A DNA stretch of 64,000 nt from G963708235 sp963708235 (lineage in GTDB: Bacteria; Actinomycetota; Acidimicrobiia; Spongiisociales; UBA5794), in assembly GCA_963708235.1 (NCBI GenBank), contig OY970200.1, positions 1,116,001 through 1,180,000 on the forward strand. Reading direction: 5' to 3'. Under the pieces are notes generated by a model that was not told the DNA's origin, searched no databases, and saw only the letters and a list, made by a program, of their open reading frames with translations. Both the position numbers and the translations under genes were made by a program. This document shows positions 7,989-16,882 of this stretch, piece after piece (position 1 is the first letter of the stretch; each line of letters begins with the position of its first letter).

Positions 7989-9727
7989 GAATCCCGCAAA
8001 TGATCGACCCTCAATCTGGCGAAGCTGCCGAAGCTGCCGAACCGACGGAAACGGCCGAACTCGCGGAACCGGCCGAAGTCGCCGATCCGGCCGAAGTCGC
8101 CGATCCGGCCGAAGTCGCCGATCCGGCCGAACACGCCGCCGCCTCCGCCGGCGCCGTCCCCGAGGTGACGTCGGCCGATGTCCGCCCGCTGCTCCACCGG
8201 GCCTCGGCGCTGATCGAGACGATCCCCGCCGACATTCCCGAACTTCGCCAGGAACGCGATGCCCTCCTGGCCGTTGTCGACGGACACCTGGTCGGTCGCA
8301 TCCGTGATCCGGGAGCACCCCTGGTGGTGGCGGTCGCCGGTCTCGGTGGCGTCGGGAAATCGCATCTGGTCAATTCGCTGGTCGGTGGCCAGGTGACCCC
8401 GGAGGGTCCGGTCCGCCCGACCACCCGGACCCCCCTGGTGGTGACGCCGGGCACCCAGGACGGCGCCGCCTGGCCGGCACTGTTGCGAACCATGCGCACG
8501 GCCAGCCCCACCCTTCGGGTGGTCGAAGCCGATTCCGAGATCGCCGCCGGCCCGGTGATCTTCGTCGATCTTCCCCCCGGGACCGATGCGATCGGGCTTC
8601 TCGAACTCGTCGACACCTGCCTGGTGGTGATGACCCCCGGCCGCTACGCCGATGCGGCGACCTGGGAACTCCTGGAGACCGTGGTGACCCAGGGCATCGA
8701 GGCCATGGTCGTCCTCAACCGATCGACGGGATCCGACGACCAGGTCGTCGACGACCTGAGACGAAGCCTTGCCGACCGCGGACACACCGCCCCGGTCTAC
8801 GGTCTGGTGAACCGCCCGGTCGACGGAGACGACGCCGACCCCGCCGAAGCAATCGCCGCCGCCCTCCGCCACGCCGCCGCCGGCGACGCCGTTGCTCCCC
8901 GGGTCAGGCGACGGGTTCTTGCCGTTGCCAACCGTCTCACCGCCTTCGCCGATGCGGTGGATCGTCGTATCGCCGCCGAGATCGACCTGATCGGCCGCGC
9001 CGACCGCCACCATGTGGCCGCTGCCGACGAGATGAGACGCAGCGTCGAGGAGCGGGACATGCCCGGCGCCGCCGAGCGCCCGTGGGGTGACACCGCCGAT
9101 CGGCTCGCCGGGATCGTGACCCACCGGATCGGCGATGCGGCATCGGCCATCGCCGCCGATTGGTCCGAGACGGAGCTGGGTCGCCAACTGGTCTCCGACG
9201 GAGGCGACGTACTTTGGCGTCACCCGGCGGACGCCACCGCCACGGCGCATCAGACCTTGATGACCTGGCCGGCCAGTGTCGATCGACTGGTGGTGGCCGA
9301 TGCGCGGCGTCCACTGCGACCCCATGTGCAGGATGTATTGGTGGCAGGGGTCACCGCCAGAGCGCTCGGCGGGGATGCACCGGTCGGTCGCCGGGCCCGA
9401 CGTCGACTCCGTTCGGGCATCGACGAGGTGGCCGAGCGCGCCCGTGCCGGGCTCGCCGACATGGCCTCAGACCTGGTCGCCGCCGACCGGACGCGATTTG
9501 TGGAACGGATCGGTGCCCGCCCCGACCGGCAGCTCCCCGAAGCGCTGCGTCGCATCGCCGAGCGCATCGTCGCCCTGACGACGGCTCCGGATACGGAGGC
9601 TCCGGATAGGGAGGCTCCGGATAGGGAGGCTCCGGATAGGGAGGCTCCGGATAGGGAGGCTCCGGACGGGGGGACTTCGGACCCGGGAGTTCCCGATCAG
9701 GAAACGTCGGGAGACGACCATGCGTGA
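7985..9727 (+). CDS. P-loop GTPase-like protein with repeat-rich tails (first of a coupled pair)
   Basis: The protein has 580 residues from GTG 7985, or 575 from ATG 8000. The N-terminus is an Ala/Glu-rich tail with EVADPA repeats. A P-loop domain follows: AGLGGVGKSHLVNSL (G1), PTTRTP (G2) and FVDLPPG (G3). The expected NKxD is only VVLNRS, so nucleotide specificity is uncertain. After about residue 300 the protein is largely helical and Ala/Arg-rich, as in dynamin-like or YfjP-like GTPases. The C-terminal tail holds EAPDR repeats. The 3' end overlaps the next GTPase by 8 nt, and the pair resembles the paired dynamin-like genes of actinobacteria. Membrane remodelling or septation is a guess. 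Confidence 0.75.
   Translation: MRIPQMIDPQSGEAAEAAEPTETAELAEPAEVADPAEVADPAEVADPAEHAAASAGAVPEVTSADVRPLLHRASALIETIPADIPELRQERDALLAVVDGHLVGRIRDPGAPLVVAVAGLGGVGKSHLVNSLVGGQVTPEGPVRPTTRTPLVVTPGTQDGAAWPALLRTMRTASPTLRVVEADSEIAAGPVIFVDLPPGTDAIGLLELVDTCLVVMTPGRYADAATWELLETVVTQGIEAMVVLNRSTGSDDQVVDDLRRSLADRGHTAPVYGLVNRPVDGDDADPAEAIAAALRHAAAGDAVAPRVRRRVLAVANRLTAFADAVDRRIAAEIDLIGRADRHHVAAADEMRRSVEERDMPGAAERPWGDTADRLAGIVTHRIGDAASAIAADWSETELGRQLVSDGGDVLWRHPADATATAHQTLMTWPASVDRLVVADARRPLRPHVQDVLVAGVTARALGGDAPVGRRARRRLRSGIDEVAERARAGLADMASDLVAADRTRFVERIGARPDRQLPEALRRIAERIVALTTAPDTEAPDREAPDREAPDREAPDREAPDGGTSDPGVPDQETSGDDHA
8075..8128 (+). repeat. Three perfect 18-bp tandem repeats, in frame
   Basis: GAAGTCGCCGATCCGGCC occurs three times without mismatch and encodes EVADPA x3 in the N-terminal tail of the first GTPase. 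Perfect identity at third positions suggests recent expansion or slippage. Confidence 0.9.
9596..9670 (+). repeat. Four perfect and one imperfect 15-bp tandem repeats, in frame
   Basis: GAGGCTCCGGATAGG is repeated four times; a fifth copy ends ACGGG. The array encodes EAPDR repeats near the C-terminus of the same GTPase, so copy-number changes would lengthen or shorten the tail without a frameshift. Confidence 0.92.
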
Positions 9728-10907
9728 TCTCCAGGAGTTGTACGACGCCGTCGACCTCGCCATTGCATCGGGCGAGCGGATCCTTCCCGAGGAGCGGCTG
9801 GCGGCCGCCGCACACGAGATGCAGGACATCCGAAACCGCCGCGGTCACATCGGCGACACCTTGGTGGTCGCCATCGCCGGAGGGACCGGCAGCGGCAAAT
9901 CGAGCCTGCTCAACGCCATCGCCGGATCGGAGGTCGCCTCCACCAGCAGGCTCCGACCTCACACCGACCGGCCTCTGGCGTGGGTGCCCAGCGACGACGA
10001 GGGCGGCGTCGCCCGGCTACTCGACGATCTTGCGGTCGATCCCGACGATCGCCACCGCCACGATGTCCTCGCCGGGGTGGCACTGATCGATCTGCCCGAC
10101 ATGGATTCGACCCGACCCGAGCACCGCCGCGCCGTCGAGCGGTTGCTCCCCAAGGTCGATGCGCTGCTGTGGGTGCTCGACCCGGAGAAATACCGCGACC
10201 CGGAGATCCACCAGGGATTCCTCGAACCGCTCTCCCACTACGCCGAGCAGACGGTGTTCGTCCTCAACAAATGTGATCTGCTCGATGACGACGGGATCGA
10301 TCAGGTGGCCCGCGACCTCGAGGTGGCGCTGATCGAAGACGGATACTCCTCGCCGCGGATCTTTTGCACCGTCGCCGATCCGTCGGGGACGGCCCGGGGG
10401 ATCGACGAACTGGTGGCGTACTTCGACGCCGAGATCGATCGCAAGATGACGGCTCAGGGCAAGCTGGTGGCCGATGTCGCCGGGGTGATACGGCGTCTCG
10501 GTGCGGAAGGCGGTGTGTGGAACGGCGCCTCGGTCCGCTGGGAGGAGCGGTGGGCCCGGGCTCGCGATGCGGCGGTCAATGCCTTGATTCCCGGTGCCTC
10601 GGTACCGTCCGAGGATGCCCTCTGTCGCATCGAGGACCTGGTGGCCGCCGTGGCCTCCGAGGTCGACCCGGTCACCGCACACCGGCTCCGGGAGCGTGGG
10701 AGCGCCATCCGCATCAGGGAGGCCGCCGTCGCCGCCCAGGAGATCTCCTCGGCGGGGGCGGCCGGTCCCGGCGAGATCCTCGACCACTATCTCGAGGTGC
10801 CGCTCGCCGAAGTTCTCCGCCGGCGATCACATTTCGCCGGAACCCTTGCCTATGCGGCTGTCGGCGCCCGCCAGCTGGCGGAGCGACGTGGGCTCATGTC
10901 ATGGTGA
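9720..10907 (+). CDS. P-loop GTPase (second of the pair)
   Basis: The 395-residue protein carries a complete GTPase signature: AGGTGSGKSSLLNAI (G1), a Thr in the RPHTDRPLAW switch region (G2), LIDLPDMDS (G3) and VLNKCDLL (G4). The C-terminal ~170 residues are helical with no obvious membrane segment. It starts 8 nt inside the preceding GTPase gene, so the two are very probably co-translated and may form a hetero-oligomer in which this partner holds the canonical GTP-specificity motif. The 3' end overlaps the convergent lipid-kinase gene by 9 nt. The function is not known from sequence. Confidence 0.82.
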   Translation: MRDLQELYDAVDLAIASGERILPEERLAAAAHEMQDIRNRRGHIGDTLVVAIAGGTGSGKSSLLNAIAGSEVASTSRLRPHTDRPLAWVPSDDEGGVARLLDDLAVDPDDRHRHDVLAGVALIDLPDMDSTRPEHRRAVERLLPKVDALLWVLDPEKYRDPEIHQGFLEPLSHYAEQTVFVLNKCDLLDDDGIDQVARDLEVALIEDGYSSPRIFCTVADPSGTARGIDELVAYFDAEIDRKMTAQGKLVADVAGVIRRLGAEGGVWNGASVRWEERWARARDAAVNALIPGASVPSEDALCRIEDLVAAVASEVDPVTAHRLRERGSAIRIREAAVAAQEISSAGAAGPGEILDHYLEVPLAEVLRRRSHFAGTLAYAAVGARQLAERRGLMSW

Positions 10908-11834
10908 GGCCGGGGGCGGCGCCAGCACCTGGATTCCCGCCGTCACCGGACTGATCTCCAACCATCCGGTAGAGCCGAGCAGTTCGCCGTCGGCCTGGAA
11001 CGGGCTGGTCGGTTCCGCCTCGACGATCAACTTGGCGGGGTTGCGCCAGAGATGGACGCCCGCCACCGAATCGAGTGATCGTCCCCTGGTCGCCCTGGCC
11101 AGGATGGGCAGGGCGCGTCGCAGTGCCAGAGATTCGATGGCGACCACGGTGAGGCCGTCCCCTGGTTGGTCGCTGAGCCGCAGCGGTAGTTTCCCGAAGT
11201 AGGTGAAGGGATCGTGCACCTGGACCAGCAGCGATACCGCATCGACCCGGTCCCCGTCGCAGTCCACCCGCAGGTTGGCGGGGAGGCGCCGATAGCGGCC
11301 GAGCAGCGCCGTCGCCGCCGAACGTGCATAGTGCAGCGATCCGAAGTGGTACTTCGAGGTGGGTCGGCGTTCGGCGATCTGCACCATGTCGGCGTCGTAT
11401 CCGATCCCGGCGGCGAACACGGCGTACTCCGAACGCGCCGATGTCGCACTCTCGGTGGCCAGATGGGCCAGGGGGAGGGGCCGCGGCTGGGCGTGGCACA
11501 GCATGGCGGCGGCACGAGCCGGCTTCTCCGGAATCCCGAGGATGCGAGCCACCACGTTGGTGGTGCCGACCGGGACGATCCCCATGGCGGTGGGTCCCGG
11601 ACGGGCGGCGAGACCGTTGGCGACATGGTGGACCACGCCGTCGCCACCCATGGCCACCACCAGATCCACCCCGTCGGCAGCGGCATCGGCGGCGGAGGTG
11701 CGAGCGGCATCGGGACCGTGGGGCCAGGCATCGATGACCTGGAACGCCGACGACAGTTCGGACACCACCCTGCGGTGGAGTCCACCTGTGAAACCGGAGG
11801 CCGCCGGGTTGGCGACAAGGACCGCCCTTCGCAT
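10899..11834 (-). CDS. Diacylglycerol/sphingosine kinase-family lipid kinase
   Basis: The 311-residue protein begins MRRAVLVANPAASG, the typical N-terminal nucleotide-binding strand. It contains the DAGK catalytic loop VAMGGDGVVHHVANGL (GGDG) and GIVPVGTTNVVARILGIP, equivalent to the PxGTxN motif. The C-terminal half holds a beta-sandwich domain of normal length. Such enzymes phosphorylate diacylglycerol or related lipids with ATP for phospholipid turnover. The gene overlaps the GTPase gene tail-to-tail and is divergent from the phosphoribosyltransferase gene across about 50 nt. The exact lipid is unknown. Confidence 0.88.
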   Translation of the reverse strand: MRRAVLVANPAASGFTGGLHRRVVSELSSAFQVIDAWPHGPDAARTSAADAAADGVDLVVAMGGDGVVHHVANGLAARPGPTAMGIVPVGTTNVVARILGIPEKPARAAAMLCHAQPRPLPLAHLATESATSARSEYAVFAAGIGYDADMVQIAERRPTSKYHFGSLHYARSAATALLGRYRRLPANLRVDCDGDRVDAVSLLVQVHDPFTYFGKLPLRLSDQPGDGLTVVAIESLALRRALPILARATRGRSLDSVAGVHLWRNPAKLIVEAEPTSPFQADGELLGSTGWLEISPVTAGIQVLAPPPASP

Positions 11835-11872
11835 CAGGCATCGTAGGTCGTCCGGTGACCCCGCATGTTGGC

Positions 11873-11878
11873 TACGGT
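11873..11878 (+). promoter_or_regulatory. TACGGT -10 element, leaderless spacing
   Basis: TACGGT ends 6 nt before the ATG at 11885, leaving no room for a ribosome-binding site. This is the spacing expected for a leaderless mRNA of the phosphoribosyltransferase gene. Confidence 0.5.
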
Positions 11879-11884
11879 GGGTGA

Positions 11885-12544
11885 ATGCGATTCACGGACC
11901 GGTCCGATGCGGGCCGAGTGCTCGCCGCGGCGCTCCGCCGCACCGGGACGCTGAGTGGACGCCGGTCGGCTGACCTGGCAGCGGACGGGATCGTGCTCGG
12001 GGTCCCCAGGGGTGGGGTGATCGTCGCCGCCGTCGTCGCCGCCACGCTGGATCTTCCGCTCGACCTTGCGCTGTCACGCAAGATCGGCGCCCCGCGACAG
12101 CCGGAACTGGCGATCGGCGCCGTCGCCGAGAATGGCGAGGTGTGGCTGGTCGACGAACTGGTGCAACGACTGCACATCGACCCGGTGTGGCTCGATGCGG
12201 CCATCGTGTCCGAACGTCACGAACTCGAGCGCAGGGCGGTTCGCTACCGGGGATCGCCGACGATGGCGCCGATCACCGGGAAGGTGACCGTGGTGGTTGA
12301 CGACGGTGTGGCGACCGGTGCCACGCTGGCGGCCGTCCTTGCCACGCTGCGCCGCCAGGACCCGGCATGGTTGGTGGCGGCGGTTCCGGTGGCGCCTCCC
12401 GATGCCGTGGCCGTGCTCGCCACCCGGTGCGACGAGGTGGTGTGCCCGCTCCAACCCGAACGTTTCGACGCCGTGGGAACCTGGTACGACGATTTCTCGC
12501 AGACCACCGACGACGAGGTGATCGCCGCCCTTCGCCGCCGGTGA
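11885..12544 (+). CDS. Type I phosphoribosyltransferase-family protein
   Basis: The 219-residue protein has the PRPP-binding signature VVVDDGVATGATL (about residues 136-148). An N-terminal GVPRGGVIVAAVVA loop and an LSRKIGAP PPi-loop-like stretch also fit the Pfam Pribosyltran fold found in many high-GC actinobacteria, often near stress or dienelactone-hydrolase genes. The substrate base is not identifiable. The start ATG 11885 directly follows a -10-like TACGGT. The next gene, pruA, is 88 nt away and probably has its own promoter. Confidence 0.85.
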   Translation: MRFTDRSDAGRVLAAALRRTGTLSGRRSADLAADGIVLGVPRGGVIVAAVVAATLDLPLDLALSRKIGAPRQPELAIGAVAENGEVWLVDELVQRLHIDPVWLDAAIVSERHELERRAVRYRGSPTMAPITGKVTVVVDDGVATGATLAAVLATLRRQDPAWLVAAVPVAPPDAVAVLATRCDEVVCPLQPERFDAVGTWYDDFSQTTDDEVIAALRRR

Positions 12545-12632
12545 CGGGCGACCTCATCCCCACCTCGATCCTCTAACCTCGGTTGCGCACCGGTATCAAT
12601 GCTTCTGTATCAACGTTTGGGGAGGGCGCGCC

Positions 12633-14180
12633 ATGCTCCGGCCGTATCAGGTAGAGCCGTACTCGGATTTCAGTGACCCCGATGTCGCTGCCTCGTATCG
12701 CAGGGCGCTCGACACCGTCGCCGGGCGGCTCGGTGAGGAGGCGCCACTGGTGATCGGTGGCGAACGGGTATCGACCGAGGCGTCGATCGAGAGCGTCGAC
12801 CCGGCGAACCCGGCCACCGTCGTCGGGGTCGCCGCCTCGGCCACCCGTGACCATGTCGATCAGGCGCTGGATGCCGCATGGAAGGCCTTCCCCGGTTGGG
12901 CGGCCACCCCGGTCGAGGAGCGTGCCGCTCTGGTCCATCGCATCGGCGACATCATCGCCGAGCGTCGTTTCGAGCTCTCGGCATGGATGACCTACGAGGC
13001 GGGCAAAAACTACGCCGAGTCCGAAGCCGACGTCGCCGAGGCGATCGATTTCTGCCGCTACTACGCCCATCAGGCGATCGAAATGGCGACTCCGGTCCCG
13101 GTCTATCCCTATCCGGGGGAGACCAACGAGTCGTTCCTGGTCCCGATCGGCGCCGGTGTGGCGATCCCGCCGTGGAACTTCCCGGTCGCCATCCTGATCG
13201 GGATGGTGGTGGGTCCGGTGGCGGCGGGGAACACCATGGTGGTCAAGCCCGCATCCAACACGGCCATCCTCGGTGCGAGGTTCATGGACATCGTCGCCGA
13301 AGCGGGTCTCCCCGACGGGGTGGTCAACTTCCTCCCCGGGTCGGGTGCCGAGATCGGTGATGCGCTCGTCGACCATCCCCGGACGCGGTTCATCAATTTC
13401 ACCGGATCCAAGGAGGTGGGCCTCCGTATCGCCCAACGGGCGGCGGCGGTCAACGACGGGCAGCAGTGGCTGAAGCGGGCCTACATGGAGATGGGCGGTA
13501 AGGACGCCATCATCGTCGACGAGACCGCCGACCTCGACGCCGCCGCCGATGGAATCGTCCGCAGCGCCTTCGGGTTCCAGGGTCAGAAGTGCTCGGCGTG
13601 CAGCCGGCTCATCGTGGTTGATGCGGTGCATGATGCGCTGGTCGAACGGGTGATCGCCCGAACCGCAGACCTCGACATCGGTCCCGGCACCGACAATCAC
13701 ACCGTGGGGCCGGTGATCTCGGCGGCGCAGCACCGCGCCATCCTCGACGAGATCGACCGGGGGAAGGGCGAAGCGACCCTGCTCCAGGGGGGTTCGGCCA
13801 TCGATCGCGATGGCGGCTACTACATCGAACCCACGGTCTTCGTCGATGTCGACCGCAATGCCCGTCTTGCGCAGCACGAGATCTTCGGACCCGTGCTCTC
13901 GGTGATCCGGGCCGCCGATTTCGACGATGCGCTCGACATCGCCAACGGCACCGAGTTCGGTCTCACCGGTGGGCTGTACTCCCAGTACGAGGAACGGATC
14001 GCCCGTGTGATCAGGGACTTCCAGGTCGGCAACCTGTACATCAACCGCAAGATCACCGGCGCCCTGGTCGGAATCCAGCCATTCGGCGGCTTCAAGATGT
14101 CGGGGTCGAACTCGAAGGCGGGGGGGCCGGACTACCTCCGGCTCTTCATGGAGATGAAGTCGGTCACCCGCCGCATCTGA
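12633..14180 (+). CDS. pruA: L-glutamate gamma-semialdehyde dehydrogenase (1-pyrroline-5-carboxylate dehydrogenase)
   Basis: The 515-residue aldehyde dehydrogenase matches the RocA/PruA type. It has IPPWNFPVAI, the NAD-binding FTGSKEVG, the general base Glu in MEMGGKDA and the catalytic Cys in GQKCSACSR. The C-terminal FGGFKMSGSNSKAGGPDYL stretch is diagnostic for this subfamily. It oxidises glutamate semialdehyde to glutamate in proline catabolism. No proline dehydrogenase (putA/prodh) gene lies in the window. GGGGAGGG at 12619-12626 is a good ribosome-binding site. The leader contains TAACCT (12574-12579) and a GTATCAA direct repeat of 14-bp period (12593 and 12607). Confidence 0.95.
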   Translation: MLRPYQVEPYSDFSDPDVAASYRRALDTVAGRLGEEAPLVIGGERVSTEASIESVDPANPATVVGVAASATRDHVDQALDAAWKAFPGWAATPVEERAALVHRIGDIIAERRFELSAWMTYEAGKNYAESEADVAEAIDFCRYYAHQAIEMATPVPVYPYPGETNESFLVPIGAGVAIPPWNFPVAILIGMVVGPVAAGNTMVVKPASNTAILGARFMDIVAEAGLPDGVVNFLPGSGAEIGDALVDHPRTRFINFTGSKEVGLRIAQRAAAVNDGQQWLKRAYMEMGGKDAIIVDETADLDAAADGIVRSAFGFQGQKCSACSRLIVVDAVHDALVERVIARTADLDIGPGTDNHTVGPVISAAQHRAILDEIDRGKGEATLLQGGSAIDRDGGYYIEPTVFVDVDRNARLAQHEIFGPVLSVIRAADFDDALDIANGTEFGLTGGLYSQYEERIARVIRDFQVGNLYINRKITGALVGIQPFGGFKMSGSNSKAGGPDYLRLFMEMKSVTRRI

Positions 14181-14252
14181 GCCGTGGCGGCGGGTGCGCC
14201 GCCTTGTGCGGTGACGGTGAGATAATCGGCGCTCGCCAGCCAGACCGGAATC

Positions 14253-15452
14253 ATGTCCCGCCCCATCTCGACGATCCTCGCCGCCCTCGTCATGGCGGCC
14301 CTGCTCAGCGCCTGCGCCGATCCGGACCCCGGTCTCGGGGGCCGGTCGGCGCTCGGCGTGGGCGAGGCGGATGCGGCCACCGTCACCACACCGGACGATG
14401 CCGCACCCACCGATACCACCGCTCTACCGGCCACGACGAGCACCACGGTGGCCGCCGGCGCACCGCCGGCCGGCGTGGTGACGGTGCCCGCCGGGGGGGC
14501 ACCGCTCTCCACCGAGCCGGGGGGTCCCCCCTTCATCCAGATCCACGAGAACGTGGTGATGGGATTCCTCAACCGATCCGGGGAATGGCTGGAAGTCACC
14601 ACGATGTGCAACGAGACCGCCTGGGTCGCCGAGAGTGACGTGGTGGTCACCCCGCAGGCCACGGCAGGGACCGTCGGACCCGGCTTCGACATCGCCGAGG
14701 CCGTGATCGTCGTCGACCCCGGTCACGGAGACCGGGACTGGGGCGGGGTGGGGCCAAATGGTCTCGGGGAGAAGACCGTCAACCTCGACATCTCCGAGAA
14801 GGTCCGGGTGCTGATGGAGGCGCCCCAGTCGGTCGACTGGGCCACCGGGGCCATCACCCCCGGAAGCGATGTTCCGGCCTTCGGGAAGGTCTGGCTCACC
14901 CGCGACCGCTCCGGACCGAACGACGGAGACTTCGAACTGGGGCTGGCGTTCCGCGCCGAGTTCGCCAATGCCGCCGGCGCCAACGTCTTTGTGTCGGTGC
15001 ACAACAACACGGTGCCGCGCATCGACACCGAGATCCCCGGGAGCGAGGTGTTCTACGCCAAGAGTGTCCCCGACTCGGATCGACTCGCCGCGTTGATCTA
15101 CGAGGAGTTACTCCGCAGCTTCGCCGTCTTCGAGGCCGATTGGACCGGAGGTGAGATCCTCGGCGCCCGGAACCGCTACGACCCCGCCACCGACGACGAC
15201 TACTACGGGCTGATGCGTCGTGCGACGATGCCGGCCGTCATCGTCGAAGGGGTCTACATCGACCAGCCGGACCAGGAGGCCCTGCTGGAGACCGACGAGT
15301 TCCGGCAGGCATATGCGGAAGCGATCTACCGGGGTGTGGTCCGTTTCCTCACCACCGACGAGACCTTCGATGCCATCAACCCCCCCGAACCCTTCCCCGA
15401 CGATGCGGGAACGGTCAACACCTCGGCCTGTCAACTTCCGGCCCAGCCGTGA
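14253..15452 (+). CDS. N-acetylmuramoyl-L-alanine amidase (Amidase_3), lipoprotein
   Basis: The 399-residue protein starts with a signal peptide and lipobox (MAALLSAC, Cys at about 21), then a Thr/Pro-rich linker to about residue 90. An SH3-like stretch follows (about 95-135). The Amidase_3 domain begins at VIVVDPGHGD (zinc His) and continues with GLGEKTVNLD (zinc Glu) and FVSVHNNT (zinc His); the catalytic Glu is in VIVEGVYID. It should cleave the MurNAc-L-Ala bond in peptidoglycan on the outer membrane-face surface. A GATAAT -10-like element is at 14221-14226. The downstream paralogue overlaps its stop as GTGA, so the two form one unit. Confidence 0.9.
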   Translation: MSRPISTILAALVMAALLSACADPDPGLGGRSALGVGEADAATVTTPDDAAPTDTTALPATTSTTVAAGAPPAGVVTVPAGGAPLSTEPGGPPFIQIHENVVMGFLNRSGEWLEVTTMCNETAWVAESDVVVTPQATAGTVGPGFDIAEAVIVVDPGHGDRDWGGVGPNGLGEKTVNLDISEKVRVLMEAPQSVDWATGAITPGSDVPAFGKVWLTRDRSGPNDGDFELGLAFRAEFANAAGANVFVSVHNNTVPRIDTEIPGSEVFYAKSVPDSDRLAALIYEELLRSFAVFEADWTGGEILGARNRYDPATDDDYYGLMRRATMPAVIVEGVYIDQPDQEALLETDEFRQAYAEAIYRGVVRFLTTDETFDAINPPEPFPDDAGTVNTSACQLPAQP

Positions 15453-16777
15453 CCCCGAGGTGGGCGACCGGCGGTGGGGCGCTGTTCGTCGTCGTGGTCC
15501 TGTCGGTGACGCTCGGGCTCGGGTCCGGTCCGGCTGCAGGCCCGGAGCCGCTCAAGCCCGGGCCGGCCCACCCGGGCCCGGCGGCCGCGGCCGATCCATC
15601 ACCTGTACAAGCCACCACCACCAGCGTGGCGCCGGTCGCCACGGCCCCCGTCGATGTGACGGGGGAGACGACCACCACCACGCTCGGTGCCGCACTGGCG
15701 GTCCCGGTGCAGCCCGACCCACCCGCGGTGGCCCCCGACCCGTCGGTTCCGTTCGAATTCGACGGCCTCGGCGCCATCGTCGTCGGTAGGGGCGGCGCCG
15801 ATCTGGTCGAGACACCGGGACAGCCACCCTTGGTCCGGGTGCGGGAGGGCGTCGTGCTGGCGGGGCGTGGCCTCGACCCGACCGGCGAGTGGGTGCAGGT
15901 GTTCCATGTCTGTGACGATGTGGCCTGGGTGCGTGCCGACGAGGTGGCGGTGGTGCCGCCGGCAGACCCGGGAGCGGTCGGAGACGGGTTCGACATCGCC
16001 GACGCCGTGGTGGTGATCGACCCTGGCCACGGCGGTCCCAACATCGGTGGCAGCAGCCCGGCGGGTCTTGTCGAGAAGATCGTCAACGTCGAGATCGCCG
16101 CCCGGGTCCGCGACCTGCTCTCCAGTCCCCATTCCGTCGACTGGGACACCGGCACCGTGCACATCGGCGAGGCGATACCGGCGGTGCGAGATGTGGTGGT
16201 CACCCGGAGTGGAGCGGGAGCCGACGCCGACTACGAGGCGGGTCTCGACTTCCGTGCCGCGCTGGCCGATGCGCTGGAAGCCCATGCCATGGTCTCGATC
16301 CACAACAACGCCGGGTGGGAGATCCGCACCGAGGGTGTCGGGAGCGATGTGTACTACCAGTCCCAGCAGCCGGTGGTGGCGGAGTCCCGCCGGCTGGCGG
16401 TGTTGCTGGTCGAGGAGTTCCGTCGCGGCTTCGCCGGGTTCGACGCCGACTGGGCGGGGAGCTCGGTGATGGGAGCGAAGTCGCGGATCAGCCCCAGGGA
16501 CAACGAGACCCAGTACTACGGTCTGCTCAAGGCCACCCGGGTGCCCACGGTGATCGCCGAGGGGGCGTACATCTCCAACCCGAGCGAGGCGGCGCTGCTG
16601 GAGACCCCTGAGTTCCAGCAGGCGTACGCCGAGGCGGTGTACCGGGCACTGATCCGATTCCTCTCCACCGATGACCCGGGTGATGCCCCCAGTCACGACC
16701 CGGTGGTCTGGGCAGGTTCGGCGGGCAGAGGTGGCGCCGGCCCCGAATGCGAGATCCCGGAACAGCCTCCGGGCTGA
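15449..16777 (+). CDS. N-acetylmuramoyl-L-alanine amidase (Amidase_3), secreted paralogue
   Basis: The 442-residue paralogue of the preceding gene has an N-terminal signal segment without a lipobox (ALFVVVVLSVTLGLG), a long Pro/Thr/Val linker, and an SH3-like stretch around 105-155. The Amidase_3 domain holds VVVIDPGHGG, GLVEKIVNVE, MVSIHNNA and VIAEGAYIS, so the zinc ligands and catalytic Glu are intact. Both paralogues share a SVDWxTG insertion after the metal-binding Glu, and both end with a single cysteine near the C-terminus. The start is GTG 15449, overlapping the upstream stop. Loss of the lipobox suggests a secreted rather than anchored partner. Confidence 0.9.
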   Translation: MTPRWATGGGALFVVVVLSVTLGLGSGPAAGPEPLKPGPAHPGPAAAADPSPVQATTTSVAPVATAPVDVTGETTTTTLGAALAVPVQPDPPAVAPDPSVPFEFDGLGAIVVGRGGADLVETPGQPPLVRVREGVVLAGRGLDPTGEWVQVFHVCDDVAWVRADEVAVVPPADPGAVGDGFDIADAVVVIDPGHGGPNIGGSSPAGLVEKIVNVEIAARVRDLLSSPHSVDWDTGTVHIGEAIPAVRDVVVTRSGAGADADYEAGLDFRAALADALEAHAMVSIHNNAGWEIRTEGVGSDVYYQSQQPVVAESRRLAVLLVEEFRRGFAGFDADWAGSSVMGAKSRISPRDNETQYYGLLKATRVPTVIAEGAYISNPSEAALLETPEFQQAYAEAVYRALIRFLSTDDPGDAPSHDPVVWAGSAGRGGAGPECEIPEQPPG

Positions 16778-16816
16778 CCCACGGCTATGCGGGCGTTCCC
16801 CGGTCGACGGTCGGGG

Positions 16817-16846
16817 TTGACGGTTCGCCCGCCGGAGTGATACGGT
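16817..16846 (+). promoter_or_regulatory. TTGACG-N18-TACGGT promoter of the GntR-ABC operon
   Basis: TTGACG (16817-16822) and TACGGT (16841-16846) are separated by 18 nt. This is the clearest vegetative promoter in the window. The predicted start point falls inside the inverted repeat that follows. Confidence 0.75.
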
Positions 16847-16872
16847 TAGTTGGTTAACCGAAGAACCAACTA
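16847..16872 (+). promoter_or_regulatory. Inverted-repeat operator, probably bound by the GntR/YtrA regulator
   Basis: TAGTTGGTT (16847-16855) and AACCAACTA (16864-16872) are perfect inverted repeats with an 8-nt centre. The site covers the predicted transcription start and ends 10 nt before the GTG of the regulator gene. Autorepression is the usual arrangement for YtrA-type regulators. Confidence 0.7.
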
Positions 16873-16882
16873 CGGAGCAACG

